Below are positions 15,483-23,159 of a DNA stretch of 40,713 nt, piece by piece (positions within the stretch are counted from its first letter, which is position 1; the number at the start of each line of letters is the position of its first letter). The notes beneath the pieces are model-generated. The model saw only the letters and a program-made list of their open reading frames with translations. It was not told where the DNA came from and made no database searches. A program made the translations under genes and the position numbers. The stretch is from the NCBI GenBank assembly GCA_002405835.1, contig DHMO01000038.1, positions 1-40,713 on the forward strand. Direction: 5' to 3'. The stretch comes from Lentisphaeria bacterium UBA4640. Its GTDB lineage: Bacteria > Verrucomicrobiota > Lentisphaeria > Victivallales > UBA1829.

Positions 15483-16391
15483 ATGCTGAAATTCGATATT
15501 TTAGACAAATATATTCCGCCGCACCTGCCACAGTTCATTGACAGGAGCATCCGCCGTTTTCAAAAACGGCACAATCTTTTTATGACCGTTCACGCCATGA
15601 CAGGACGCTGGTACAACACGAAAGAGAATTTTCTTTTTCACTGGTGGGGAACTCACCGTTCCGGATTCTGCAGCAAAGACCGCTATATACGAAAATTCGA
15701 TAAAAACTGTCTTGACAACTGCGGCGCGGCAGTGGAAACGGAAGCGCTGCGATGCGGAAAACCATTCCGCCATTTCTGCTGGAAAGGAGTACAGGAACTC
15801 GTGGTTCCATTCATCTGGAACGGAACGCTGGAACTGATCTTCTATCTCGGACCTTTCCGCGGGGAACGGCCTTCCGACAAACTTCTTGCAGAACAATGGA
15901 CGGCCCTTCCCACATATCCCGCCGGCGACGCCGAAACGGAACTGATCGAGGAGACGCTTTCTCTCGGCATGGCGTTCTACATGCGTCTGCATCAGGAAAA
16001 CCTGCAGACGCCGATCCTTCCGAACCGGAAAGAAGACATTCGGGAATACATTTTGCGCAATGCATGCGGAACGGTTTCACTGTCCGGTCTGGCGCATCAT
16101 CTCGGAATTTCCGCATCCCGGGCAAGTCATGAATGTCTCACGCTGCTCGGTGTGCCTTTTCAGCAGCTGGTCTTGAATGTCCGCATGAAGAAAGCCGCCG
16201 GACTTCTGTGCAGAACCGGCGAACCGATCAAATCCATTGCAGAAAAATCCGGTTTTTCCAATGTTTATTATTTCACCCGGATGTTCCGTCAGTTTTACAA
16301 TCTTCCTCCCGCCCGCTACAGGCGGAAATTTTCGAAACCGGAAGACGAGGAGCAATCTGCGCCTGACAGTTTTCGCTCAACAGGAGAATGA
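15483..16391 (+). CDS. AraC-family regulator with PocR-like sensor domain
   Basis: This 302-residue protein has a Cys-rich N-terminal half. HRSGFCSKDRYIRKFDKNC, then CGAAVETEALRCGKPFRHFC and VVPFIWNGTLELIFYLGPF, match the style of PocR ligand-binding domains. The AraC double helix-turn-helix lies at about residues 190-295 (LAHHLGISASRASHECL, SGFSNVYYFTRMFRQFYNLP). It stands divergent from the FAD oxidoreductase-pseudopilin-hydrolase operon and most likely controls it. The ATG at 15483 is preferred over 15462, because the predicted transcript start is near 15480, after the earlier ATG. No ribosome site is visible before 15483, so the message may be almost leaderless. The ligand is unknown. Confidence 0.88.
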   Translation: MLKFDILDKYIPPHLPQFIDRSIRRFQKRHNLFMTVHAMTGRWYNTKENFLFHWWGTHRSGFCSKDRYIRKFDKNCLDNCGAAVETEALRCGKPFRHFCWKGVQELVVPFIWNGTLELIFYLGPFRGERPSDKLLAEQWTALPTYPAGDAETELIEETLSLGMAFYMRLHQENLQTPILPNRKEDIREYILRNACGTVSLSGLAHHLGISASRASHECLTLLGVPFQQLVLNVRMKKAAGLLCRTGEPIKSIAEKSGFSNVYYFTRMFRQFYNLPPARYRRKFSKPEDEEQSAPDSFRSTGE

Positions 16392-16418
16392 GACTCAAGT
16401 CAGGCTCAAATTTGCAAA

Positions 16419-16452
16419 CCGGTCCGCAGGATATAAAAATCCTGCGGACCGG
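16419..16452. terminator. Bidirectional terminator
   Basis: A perfect 14-bp inverted repeat (16419-16432 with 16439-16452) with a 6-nt loop lies between the ends of the AraC gene (plus) and the 62-residue gene (minus). On the plus strand GAATGGTTATTTTTTC follows; on the minus strand TTTGCAAATTTG follows. Confidence 0.85.
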
Positions 16453-16458
16453 GAATGG

Positions 16459-16647
16459 TTATTTTTTCTTCTCCTGCGCTTTTTCGCGAAGCCGGCGGCG
16501 AACTTCATCTTCCGATTCAAAATCATGTTCGGCGGCGTTGTGCGCCCACTGACTGAAATCCTCTCGGATGGAATTGTCCAGCTCCATGTCGGCTCCGGCG
16601 AACTCCTCCGTGGCAATCTCTGAAAGGCGTTCCAATGAAATCTTCAT
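16459..16647 (-). CDS. Small charged protein of unknown function after adiA
   Basis: This 62-residue protein is highly charged: an acidic N-terminal two thirds (LSEIATEEFAGADMELD, ESEDEV) and a basic end (RRRLREKAQEKKK). It is probably helical, and no membrane segment or signal peptide is seen. I do not recognise the family. It is likely real: a strong GGAGGTGG ribosome site precedes the ATG, it starts 12 bp after the adiA stop on the same strand, and a terminator follows directly. A role linked to the arginine-decarboxylase operon is suggested by position only. Confidence 0.7.
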   Translation of the reverse strand: MKISLERLSEIATEEFAGADMELDNSIREDFSQWAHNAAEHDFESEDEVRRRLREKAQEKKK

Positions 16648-16659
16648 GCGCCACCTCCT

Positions 16660-18933
16660 TCAGGGGATGATGCAAAGGACATTGTACTTGCCGTCAATCA
16701 CCTTTGCGCCTTCCGTTTCATGTTCAAAGCCCGGGAACTCGCGGTCCCATTTCTCCAGAGATTCCAGATACCTGATCTGCGGACTCGACTTGTCACCGAA
16801 ATTCTCACCGGACATCAGCATCGGAATGCCCGGAGGATACGGGATAATCGAATTTGCCGTGATACGCCCGTGCAAACGGTCCGAAGGAACAAACTCCACT
16901 TCGCCGCGGACGATTTTCTCATAGGCCGCACGGGGCGTCATCTCCTGTTTCGGAAGTTTCGCAAAAGCCTCATTCAGAAGAGCTCCCGGCTTCTCCGCTT
17001 TCAAATACTCGAAAATCCGGTCCGAAAGCTCGTGAATGCCGATATTTCCGTACACTTCCGGGTGGTCGTGAACCAGACCCGGCAGCACTTCAGACACCGG
17101 AGTGTTGCGGTCGTAAAACTCTTTGAAATTCAGCAGACGGTTCACCAGCGTTCCCCATTTGCCTTTGGTGATTCCCATTGAGAAAAGGAACATCAGCTGA
17201 AAATCAGTCGTGCGCGTCGGAACAATTCCCTCCTGATAAATATAGGCGGAAACCAGCGCGGCGGGGACTCCATGCGCCAGCATCGCGCCGTCGTCGCCCA
17301 TTCCGGGACCGAGAATGCTGACTTTGACCGGGTCCAGCATCACCCAGTTGTCCTCCAGCCCTTCGAACCCGTGCCAGACATCGCCGGGATTCATGCGCCA
17401 GTTGCGCTGTTCCCGGATCAGCAGTTCGCGCGGAGCATCCGCGAATTCATATTCAACTCCCGTCCTGTAATCCTTCACAACCGGAGCATTCCACGGCTGG
17501 AAGAACCATGACCCGGCTTTCCGGAAATCGCGGTACAGACGCGCCATCGCCTGCCGGAAGTCCACGGCCTCCTCAATCACCTCACGCGTCAGCGATTCAC
17601 CGCTGCGGTCCATCATCGCACACGAAATGTCGTTCGACGCACAGATCGCATAAAGCGGCGACGTCGTGGCGTGCATCATGTACGCCTGATTGAAACGGTC
17701 GAAATCCACCGCACGCCGTCCGTTGCGGACATGGATATACGACGCCTGCGAAAGCGCGTTCAGCAGCTTGTGCGTCGAATGCGTCGCAAAAACCGTTGCC
17801 CCTTTGTGCCGTTTCGGGTCGCCGCGCATGGCGTAGTGATCCGCATATATGGGATTGAAACGGGCATAACCATACCAGGCTTCATCAAAGTGAATTCTGT
17901 CATTGCTTTTTGCGAGCTCCTCTTCCACCTTTGCGGCATTGTAGCAAAGCCCGTCGTAGGTGCAGTTGGTGACAACCGAATAGGCGGTTTTGCCGCCGCG
18001 GTTCGGCAGCGGACACGCCTTGATTTTAGCGGCAATCGCCTCCGGCGTCATCTCGGAACGCGGAATGGGACCGATGATGCCGTAACGGTTGCGCGTCGGA
18101 ACCATGTAGACCGGAACACCGCCGGTGAGAATGAGTCCCTGTTCTACGGATTTGTGGCAGTTGCGGTCGCAGACCGTGAGTTCTCCCTCCGCAACGGTCG
18201 CCTGGATGATCGTCCGGTTGGATCCGGAAGTACCGACGACAACCGAATAGGATTCATCGGCGCCGAAGACGCGCGCGGCGTATTTTTCGGATTCGCCGAA
18301 CGCGCCTTCATGATCGAGCAGAGAACCGATGGAGGTTCGTTCAATGCCGGTATCGGTGCGGAAAAGATTTTCTCCGTAGAAATCATAGAATTTCTTTCCT
18401 TCCGGACTCTTTGTGAACCCGATTCCCCCCTGATGCCCGGGCGCGGCCCATGAATACTCGTGATTTTCCTCGTTGTACTCCCAGATTGCCTTCATGAGCG
18501 GCGGAAGCAGCAGATTGCGGTAGCGGCGGACCGCCCCCTCGACGCGCCCGGCGATAAACTGCGGGCTGTCCTCAAAAATCCAGACAAATTCATTCGCGAG
18601 CTTCATCAGCTCCGGAGAAAGTTTCTGCGATGTCTTCGCGCGGTCCGCCATCAGGAACACGGGAACGAGCCCCTGACGCTCCTTGATTTTGTTGAGCAGC
18701 GCGCGCACCTTCGGCTCGCCCTTCATGTCGGTCGCGACAAGAAATGCGTCGATATCCATATTCGTTGCGGCGAGCGGCAGCGCCTCTTCCGCATCATCCG
18801 CAGTAATGGAATTGATGTTTTTTTCTTCCAGCGCATCAATGAGACGCCCGATTGCGCGTTCCATGACGCAGCTCGAATCGCTGAAACGGTCCCCGACAAT
18901 GAGGACCTGTCTGTTTTCCAGTTCTGTGTTCAT
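16660..18933 (-). CDS. adiA: Arginine decarboxylase, biodegradative type
   Basis: This 757-residue cytoplasmic enzyme converts arginine to agmatine and CO2 with use of a proton, the intracellular half of arginine-dependent acid resistance. It has an N-terminal receiver-like wing domain (1-130) and a PLP fold with APGHQGGIGFTKSP, HFDEAWYGYARF (Asp350) and ATHSTHKLLNALSQ (Lys389, the PLP lysine). The C-terminal domain ends with YPPGIPMLMSGENFGDK and GFEHETEG. From memory, the sequence follows E. coli AdiA (about 755 residues) along its whole length, more closely than lysine or ornithine enzymes. The start at 18933 has an AAGGGGGG site. The antiporter gene lies 25 bp upstream and a 62-residue gene 12 bp downstream. 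The constitutive biosynthetic SpeA has a different fold, so speA is not meant here. Confidence 0.93.
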   Translation of the reverse strand: MNTELENRQVLIVGDRFSDSSCVMERAIGRLIDALEEKNINSITADDAEEALPLAATNMDIDAFLVATDMKGEPKVRALLNKIKERQGLVPVFLMADRAKTSQKLSPELMKLANEFVWIFEDSPQFIAGRVEGAVRRYRNLLLPPLMKAIWEYNEENHEYSWAAPGHQGGIGFTKSPEGKKFYDFYGENLFRTDTGIERTSIGSLLDHEGAFGESEKYAARVFGADESYSVVVGTSGSNRTIIQATVAEGELTVCDRNCHKSVEQGLILTGGVPVYMVPTRNRYGIIGPIPRSEMTPEAIAAKIKACPLPNRGGKTAYSVVTNCTYDGLCYNAAKVEEELAKSNDRIHFDEAWYGYARFNPIYADHYAMRGDPKRHKGATVFATHSTHKLLNALSQASYIHVRNGRRAVDFDRFNQAYMMHATTSPLYAICASNDISCAMMDRSGESLTREVIEEAVDFRQAMARLYRDFRKAGSWFFQPWNAPVVKDYRTGVEYEFADAPRELLIREQRNWRMNPGDVWHGFEGLEDNWVMLDPVKVSILGPGMGDDGAMLAHGVPAALVSAYIYQEGIVPTRTTDFQLMFLFSMGITKGKWGTLVNRLLNFKEFYDRNTPVSEVLPGLVHDHPEVYGNIGIHELSDRIFEYLKAEKPGALLNEAFAKLPKQEMTPRAAYEKIVRGEVEFVPSDRLHGRITANSIIPYPPGIPMLMSGENFGDKSSPQIRYLESLEKWDREFPGFEHETEGAKVIDGKYNVLCIIP

Positions 18934-18958
18934 AAAAATCCCCCCTTTGAATTAAGAA

Positions 18959-20437
18959 TCAGAGTTTTACCGCACCTGAAGCAAATGCGATGATGGCGGC
19001 GAGCGCAACCAGTGCAATGATCGCAACGCCCGTCCGTTCCGCCGGAGAGAAGACCGGTTCAACCGGCTTTCCGGCTTTGCGCGTCTCCGCGTCCGCATCA
19101 CGCCGCGCCCGGACATAAACCGGAATCCCGATCACCAGGAAGATGAACGCCATCAGCAGATAGGTAAGCCCGGCGGCGTAAATCATCCAGATTGCATAGA
19201 GCGTTCCCGCGACGCCGCAGACAAACGCGAATCCCGCTTTTACGGTTACATTTGCCGGATACTGGTGCGTCGCGCATATTTTCCAGAGATACGCGCAGCA
19301 CGCCAGATACGGCGGCAGAATCATAACGCCCGTCACCGAAAGCATCGTGTTCCACGCATCCGAGGCGAAATAGACGAAAATCATCGCGAGCTGCATCACC
19401 GAACTCGTCACCCAGAGCGAAATATCCGGTGTCCCGTTTGCATTCAGCCGCGTGAAAATCTTCGGGAACGTCCCGTCCTGCGCGGCGGCCTGCGGAATCT
19501 GCGCAATCATGATCGTAAACGCCAGCCAGCTTGTAAGCAGAGCGACTATCACGCCGAGATTCATCACATCGCCGCCCCACGTGCCGATGACATCCGACAG
19601 CAGCGCCGCCGTCGACGGATTCGGCAGTTTCGCCAGCTCCGGCTGATACATGCGTCCGAACGGCAGAATCGAAAGCAGAGCGTAGATCACCAGACACCCG
19701 GAGAATCCGAGCAGAGTCGCTGAACCGACCGACTTCGGATTTTTTGCCTGTGACGACACCACAACAGCGCCCTCGATTCCGATAAACGCCCAGAGCGTCA
19801 CCAGCATCGTCGATTTCACCTGTGAAAGCAGCGAACCGAGCGGCCTGATCCCATCCGCGGCAATCGTCTCGTGTCCCCACATGTCCGTTGTAAAAAACGC
19901 CCAGCGGAACGAGAAAATCATAATGACGATGAACAGCACGATCGGGACCAGTTTAAATATGGTTCCTACGGTGTTGACAAACGCCGCCTGACGCGTTCCG
20001 CGCAGAACCAGCCAGTTCATCACCCAGATCATCAGCGAGCCGCCTATGATGGACGGAATGTTGTTTCCGCCCTTGAACGTCCCCGGGAAAAAGTAGTCAA
20101 GCGAATCCATCAGCAGCACGGCGTAGCCGACGTTGCCGAAGATGTTGCAGAGCCAGTACGCCCATGCCATCTGGAACCCGGCAAAGCGTCCGAATCCCAG
20201 ACGTGCATACGCATAAATACCCGCGGATGCGTCGGGCCGCGCCTCCGCGAGAATGCGGAAGGTGTTGGCGATGAAATACATGCCGATTCCGGTAATGATC
20301 CACGCGATGACAACCTCCATAACCGCCGCATCCTGCGCCATATTCTGCGGGAGGCTGAAAATGCCTCCGCCGACCATGGCGCTGATGACAAGAGCGGCGA
20401 GAGATATCACGCCGAGCTTTTTTTCATTCCCAGCCAT
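18959..20437 (-). CDS. Arginine/agmatine-type antiporter, APA family
   Basis: This 492-residue inner-membrane protein has about 12 hydrophobic segments. It starts LGVISLAALVISAMVGGGIF, with the GGGIFSLPQNMA unwound-helix motif of amino-acid antiporters. YAYARLGFGRFAGFQMAWAYW and AFIGIEGAVVVSSQAKNP are further family signatures. It resembles ArcD and the chlamydial AaxC arginine antiporters more than E. coli AdiC, by length and start. Placed 25 bp before adiA, it most likely imports arginine and exports agmatine, completing the proton-consuming cycle. Exchange of arginine for ornithine is the main alternative, but no deiminase genes are nearby. The start has a GGGGGGAACC ribosome site. Confidence 0.88.
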   Translation of the reverse strand: MAGNEKKLGVISLAALVISAMVGGGIFSLPQNMAQDAAVMEVVIAWIITGIGMYFIANTFRILAEARPDASAGIYAYARLGFGRFAGFQMAWAYWLCNIFGNVGYAVLLMDSLDYFFPGTFKGGNNIPSIIGGSLMIWVMNWLVLRGTRQAAFVNTVGTIFKLVPIVLFIVIMIFSFRWAFFTTDMWGHETIAADGIRPLGSLLSQVKSTMLVTLWAFIGIEGAVVVSSQAKNPKSVGSATLLGFSGCLVIYALLSILPFGRMYQPELAKLPNPSTAALLSDVIGTWGGDVMNLGVIVALLTSWLAFTIMIAQIPQAAAQDGTFPKIFTRLNANGTPDISLWVTSSVMQLAMIFVYFASDAWNTMLSVTGVMILPPYLACCAYLWKICATHQYPANVTVKAGFAFVCGVAGTLYAIWMIYAAGLTYLLMAFIFLVIGIPVYVRARRDADAETRKAGKPVEPVFSPAERTGVAIIALVALAAIIAFASGAVKL

Positions 20438-20459
20438 AATGGTTCCCCCCTTCTCCTGT

Positions 20460-20774
20460 TCAGTGTTTCGCGGAGACCTTCTTCAGAAGCTCTTCGACCT
20501 CTTTTGCGCCGGTGTCGTAATGCGCGAACTCATCCGGCTGGAGCTCTTTCAGCAGACGGAGAAATTCCCCCGCATGAACGCGCTCTTCGTCCGCAATATC
20601 AAGCAGGACAGCTTTGGAGCGCAGACAGTCGATGGAATCCGCGAGCTGCGTGTAGAGTCCGACGGCTTCGTATTCGGCGGCGACCATGTAGCGGATCGCG
20701 CGGACGAGTTCGTCGTTGTTGAGTTTGTGTCCGGCTTTGACGGACGACGGCAGTGATGATGAGAATTCAGGCAT
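20460..20774 (-). CDS. Encapsulin-type ferritin-like protein (Flp)
   Basis: This 104-residue helical protein carries the short ferritin-like pattern LVRAIRYMVAAEYEAVGLY, DIADEERVHAGEFLRLL and GAKEVEELLKK. Likely di-iron ligands are Glu34, Glu64 and His67, the E...ExxH set of a half-ferritin that works as an oligomer. The pattern matches, from memory, the Flp domain fused to the Pyrococcus encapsulin shell and its free relatives. Such proteins oxidise and store iron inside encapsulin cages. No encapsulin shell gene is in the window and no clear shell-targeting peptide is seen at the C-terminus (it ends KKVSAKH). It is the first gene of the antiporter-adiA operon, 22 bp before the antiporter, so it may have a stress role. 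Confidence 0.8.
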   Translation of the reverse strand: MPEFSSSLPSSVKAGHKLNNDELVRAIRYMVAAEYEAVGLYTQLADSIDCLRSKAVLLDIADEERVHAGEFLRLLKELQPDEFAHYDTGAKEVEELLKKVSAKH

Positions 20775-20794
20775 ATCAAGTCCCCCCTTGTTTC

Positions 20795-20865
20795 AAACCG
20801 GACCCCCTGTCCGGTTTCCGAGAGAAAAGATAAAACCGTTTTCCCGCTTTTCAAGCAGGGAAAAC
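20795..20865 (-). promoter_or_regulatory. Two strong hairpins in the flp-antiporter-adiA leader
   Basis: Hairpin A (20838-20849 with 20853-20865, one bulge) is followed on the minus strand by GGTTTTATCTTTTCTCT and looks like an intrinsic terminator. Hairpin B (20795-20803 with 20809-20817, perfect, loop 5) lies just before the ribosome site of the flp gene. If the promoter at 20976-21004 is right, both are in the leader and could control read-through or translation. Confidence 0.6.
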
Positions 20866-20975
20866 AGCGGGAACAAAACAATGTTAGGACGAACGCGCAG
20901 AAAGAACGGTGAGAAAAAATTTATTGATTGACAGGCGAAAACGGCTGCAGCAGTCCTCTATGGACTTCTGCTTTC

Positions 20976-21004
20976 TCTATAATAGCGGGAAAAGCGTTTT
21001 TCAA
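20976..21004 (-). promoter_or_regulatory. Candidate promoter of the flp-antiporter-adiA operon
   Basis: On the minus strand TTGAAA (21004-20999), 17 bp, TATAGA (20981-20976). The predicted start near 20969 gives a leader of about 195 nt. The -35 box lies inside the hairpin that follows gltA. Confidence 0.5.
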
Positions 21005-21016
21005 ACGCTCTTCCCG
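20986..21016 (-). terminator. Hairpin after gltA
   Basis: CGGGAA and TTCCCG ends close an inner AGCGTTT/AAACGCT stem, all within 20986-21016, 18 bp past the gltA stop. No U-tract follows on the minus strand, so its strength as a terminator is uncertain. Confidence 0.6.
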
Positions 21017-21033
21017 TACAAACCGGAGTTTTC

Positions 21034-22314
21034 TCACTCTTCCGCAGGCAAATGCGTGCAGCCGCGGCCGATATAAATCTGGCGCGGACGGACAATTTTC
21101 GTGTTCGTTCCGATCATCTCTTTCCAGTGGGCGATCCAGCCGGGAAGACGAGCCAGAGCAAACATCACGGTAAACATGTTTTCCGGAATTCCGAGCGCAC
21201 GGTAGACAATGCCGGAGTAGAAATCGACATTCGGATAAAGGTTGCGGGAGATGAAATAATCGTCATTCAGCGCGATTTTTTCAAGCTCAAGTGCAACATC
21301 CAGAAGCGGATCCTTGATGTGCATCTTCTTCAGGAATGCATGGCACTCCTTCTTGATGATCTTCGCGCGCGGATCAAACGTCTTGTAAACCCGGTGCCCG
21401 AAGCCCATGAGACGCGTCGGATTGTTCTTGTCCTTGACCTGTTCGATGAATTTTTCAATGCTTCCTCCGCGCTCAATCCGCCGGAACATCTCCACGACCT
21501 CCTGGTTCGCGCCGCCGTGCAGCGGACCCGAAAGAGCTGAAATTCCGGCGGAAATCGTTGCATAGAGATTGACCTGTGCGCTGCCGATCGTGCGCACCGT
21601 CGTCGTCGAACAGTTCTGCTCATGGTCCGCATGAAGAATCAGCAGAACATTGAGCACTCGAACCGCTTCCGGAGAAATCTTGTACGGATTCACCGGAGAG
21701 TCGAACATCATATTCAGGAAGTTCGCGCAATACGAAAGATCATGGCGCGGGTAAACGACAGGTTCGCCGATGCTCTTCTTGTACGCAAGCGCCGCCATCG
21801 TGCGGACCGTGGAAATCAGACGCGCAGTCGAAAGTTCAATATCCTCCTCCATCGACTGCAGGTCGACATTCGGGTAGAACGCCGCCAGAGCATTGATCAT
21901 CGTCGAAAGAATGTGCATCGGATGCGCTCCGCGCGGGAAGTGGTCGAAGAAGTGGCGCATATCCTCGTGCAGAAGCGAATTGATGTTGAGCATCTCGGAG
22001 AAATCGCGGCGCTGCTTCTCATCCGGCATTGTTCCGTGCACGAGCAGATAAGCGACCTGCACGAAGGAACCTGTTTTGACAAGTTCCTCAATCGGAATGC
22101 CGCGGTAACGCAGAATTCCGCGTTCACCGTCGACAAAGGTGATGCTGCTGTAACACGCACCCGTGTTCATGAATCCGGGGTCGATCGTAATGAAACCGGT
22201 CTGTTTTCGGAGCTGGGTAATATCAAATGCTTTTTCGCCTTCGGTTCCGGTGACAACCGGAAGTTGTATCTCGCGATCGCCGATTTTCAGCACGACAAAT
22301 TCATTTTTCTTCAT
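21034..22314 (-). CDS. gltA: Citrate synthase
   Basis: This 426-residue cytoplasmic enzyme condenses acetyl-CoA and oxaloacetate to citrate. The sequence is of the type II (hexameric, Gram-negative) group. It has an N-terminal small beta region, GILRYRGIPIEEL, HADHEQNCSTTTVR and ALSGPLHGGANQEV, where the last His is catalytic. GFGHRVYKTFDPRA follows with a second catalytic His, then VDFYSGIVYRALGIP with the catalytic Asp and PGWIAHWKEM. The length is standard. The start at 22314 has AAGGAG 8 nt upstream. It appears to be transcribed alone from its own promoter. In an anaerobe it probably serves the oxidative branch towards glutamate. Confidence 0.96.
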   Translation of the reverse strand: MKKNEFVVLKIGDREIQLPVVTGTEGEKAFDITQLRKQTGFITIDPGFMNTGACYSSITFVDGERGILRYRGIPIEELVKTGSFVQVAYLLVHGTMPDEKQRRDFSEMLNINSLLHEDMRHFFDHFPRGAHPMHILSTMINALAAFYPNVDLQSMEEDIELSTARLISTVRTMAALAYKKSIGEPVVYPRHDLSYCANFLNMMFDSPVNPYKISPEAVRVLNVLLILHADHEQNCSTTTVRTIGSAQVNLYATISAGISALSGPLHGGANQEVVEMFRRIERGGSIEKFIEQVKDKNNPTRLMGFGHRVYKTFDPRAKIIKKECHAFLKKMHIKDPLLDVALELEKIALNDDYFISRNLYPNVDFYSGIVYRALGIPENMFTVMFALARLPGWIAHWKEMIGTNTKIVRPRQIYIGRGCTHLPAEE

Positions 22315-22407
22315 GAGCCAGACTCCTTGCAGTTACGGGGTTTCCGGTACGAGAGCCGCTCTCAAACGCCGAATCTGTTTTTCAAACGAACTCTGAACAG
22401 AATCCGT

Positions 22408-22436
22408 AATTTAGCACAAAAAATGCCGTTTTTCAA
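22408..22436 (-). promoter_or_regulatory. gltA: Promoter of gltA
   Basis: On the minus strand TTGAAA (22436-22431), 17 bp, TAAATT (22413-22408). The predicted start near 22401 gives a leader of about 87 nt before gltA. Confidence 0.6.
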
Positions 22437-22441
22437 GAGCG

Positions 22442-22459
22442 GACAGAAGATTTTCTGTC
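22442..22459 (-). terminator. Small hairpin over the Nudix stop codon
   Basis: GACAGAA (22442-22448) pairs with TTCTGTC (22453-22459). The stem includes part of the Nudix stop codon and no U-tract follows, so this is only a weak terminator candidate. Confidence 0.35.
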
Positions 22460-22853
22460 AACGCGCCGCCTCTGCGATGAGTTCGGCGAACGGCTGATCC
22501 GCTTCGAGAAAATCCACGGAACCGAGCTCCGCGGTCGGCACCCACTTCATCTCCTGCCCTTCGCGCGGCAATGGATTCGAGCCGGGCTTCAGAATGCAGC
22601 GGATGAACACGATATCGAGCAGACCGTTCGGGTACTCATGTTCCACTTCATGAACGACATCAAGCGGAAGAACCTCCGCACCGAGTTCCTCGCGAAGCTC
22701 GCGGACGATGCACTCATGATAACTTTCCCCTGGTTCGACTTTTCCTCCCGGAAATTCCATTTTGTCGCGCAGAACGGTTGCCTTCGGGCGGCTGCAGATC
22801 ATGGTATATCCGTTTCTGCGGATTACGGCGGCGCAGACATATTTTTTCTGCAT
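22458..22853 (-). CDS. Nudix hydrolase, MutT-like
   Basis: This 131-residue protein has the Nudix box GGKVEPGESYHECIVRELREELG in two overlapping parts (GGKVEPGES at about 36-44 and RELREELGAEV at 51-61), which binds the metal ion. The start KKYVCAAVIRRNGYTMICSR and the strand VFIRC fit the MutT/NudG-like group that cleans up oxidised or foreign nucleoside triphosphates. The later EMKWVPTAELGSVDFLEAD stretch is also typical. The start at 22853 (MQKKYV) is chosen over in-frame ATGs at 22916 and 22964: it fits the family start, an AAGGA site precedes it, and the longer form would overlap the candidate RNA gene. No neighbour shares its transcript. Confidence 0.9.
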   Translation of the reverse strand: MQKKYVCAAVIRRNGYTMICSRPKATVLRDKMEFPGGKVEPGESYHECIVRELREELGAEVLPLDVVHEVEHEYPNGLLDIVFIRCILKPGSNPLPREGQEMKWVPTAELGSVDFLEADQPFAELIAEAAR

Positions 22854-22871
22854 AATCAATCCTTCTTTCTG

Positions 22872-22907
22872 AAAAGCATTTGCTTTTTTCTGTTTTTGTG
22901 GTATACT
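22872..22907 (+). promoter_or_regulatory. Promoter and palindrome of the candidate small RNA
   Basis: TTGCTT (22880-22885), 16 bp, TATACT (22902-22907). The predicted start near 22914 falls right before the first pairing base of the RNA stem. An inverted repeat AAAAGCA-TT-TGCTTTT (22872-22887) covers the -35 box and could be an operator. Confidence 0.6.
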
Positions 22908-22914
22908 ATTCTCC

Positions 22915-23025
22915 ATGAGGCAGGGAAACATCCTCTGAACGTTAAAATACATCAAAGCCGCCAAGGCTTTACAGTACCTTTTCTAGTTGGAGCGGTATTG
23001 TTCCCCCTGCCTCTGTTTCTTTTTA
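22915..23025 (+). ncRNA. Candidate rod-shaped small RNA, family unknown
   Basis: The stretch begins with GAGGCAGGG (22917-22925), which pairs perfectly with CCCTGCCTC (23005-23013). That end is followed by TGTTTCTTTTT, a terminator-like U-tract. Inside, AACA/TGTT, CTC..AAC/GTTGGAG, and AAAA-TAC/GTA..TTTT pairs lead to an apical AAAGCC-GCCAA-GGCTTT hairpin (22954-22970), so the whole RNA folds by hand as one long rod with small loops. A promoter lies just upstream and the next gene has its own promoter at 23094-23121. The GGAA loop of 4.5S SRP RNA is absent and a large 6S-like bubble is not evident. I do not recognise the family. Confidence 0.55.
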
Positions 23026-23093
23026 AATTATCCGTACTATACAGCATGTCCGGCAAAACACAAACACTTCTCAGCGTTTTCCATTATTTCAAC

Positions 23094-23121
23094 TTGAAAA
23101 AATATCCAGTCTGATTATATT
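23094..23121 (+). promoter_or_regulatory. Promoter of the SGNH hydrolase operon
   Basis: TTGAAA (23094-23099), 16 bp, TATATT (23116-23121). The predicted start near 23128 gives a leader of about 32 nt with an AAAGGAG ribosome site. Confidence 0.7.
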
Positions 23122-23159
23122 TCATATATTGCAGTCATTCAAAAAAAGGAGTGTTTCAA

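Noticed and set aside
22915..23025. Assignment of the small RNA as 4.5S SRP RNA or 6S RNA
   Set aside because: The apical loop is GCCAA rather than the GGAA loop with its conserved internal loop, and the RNA is too short and lacks the large central bubble of 6S.
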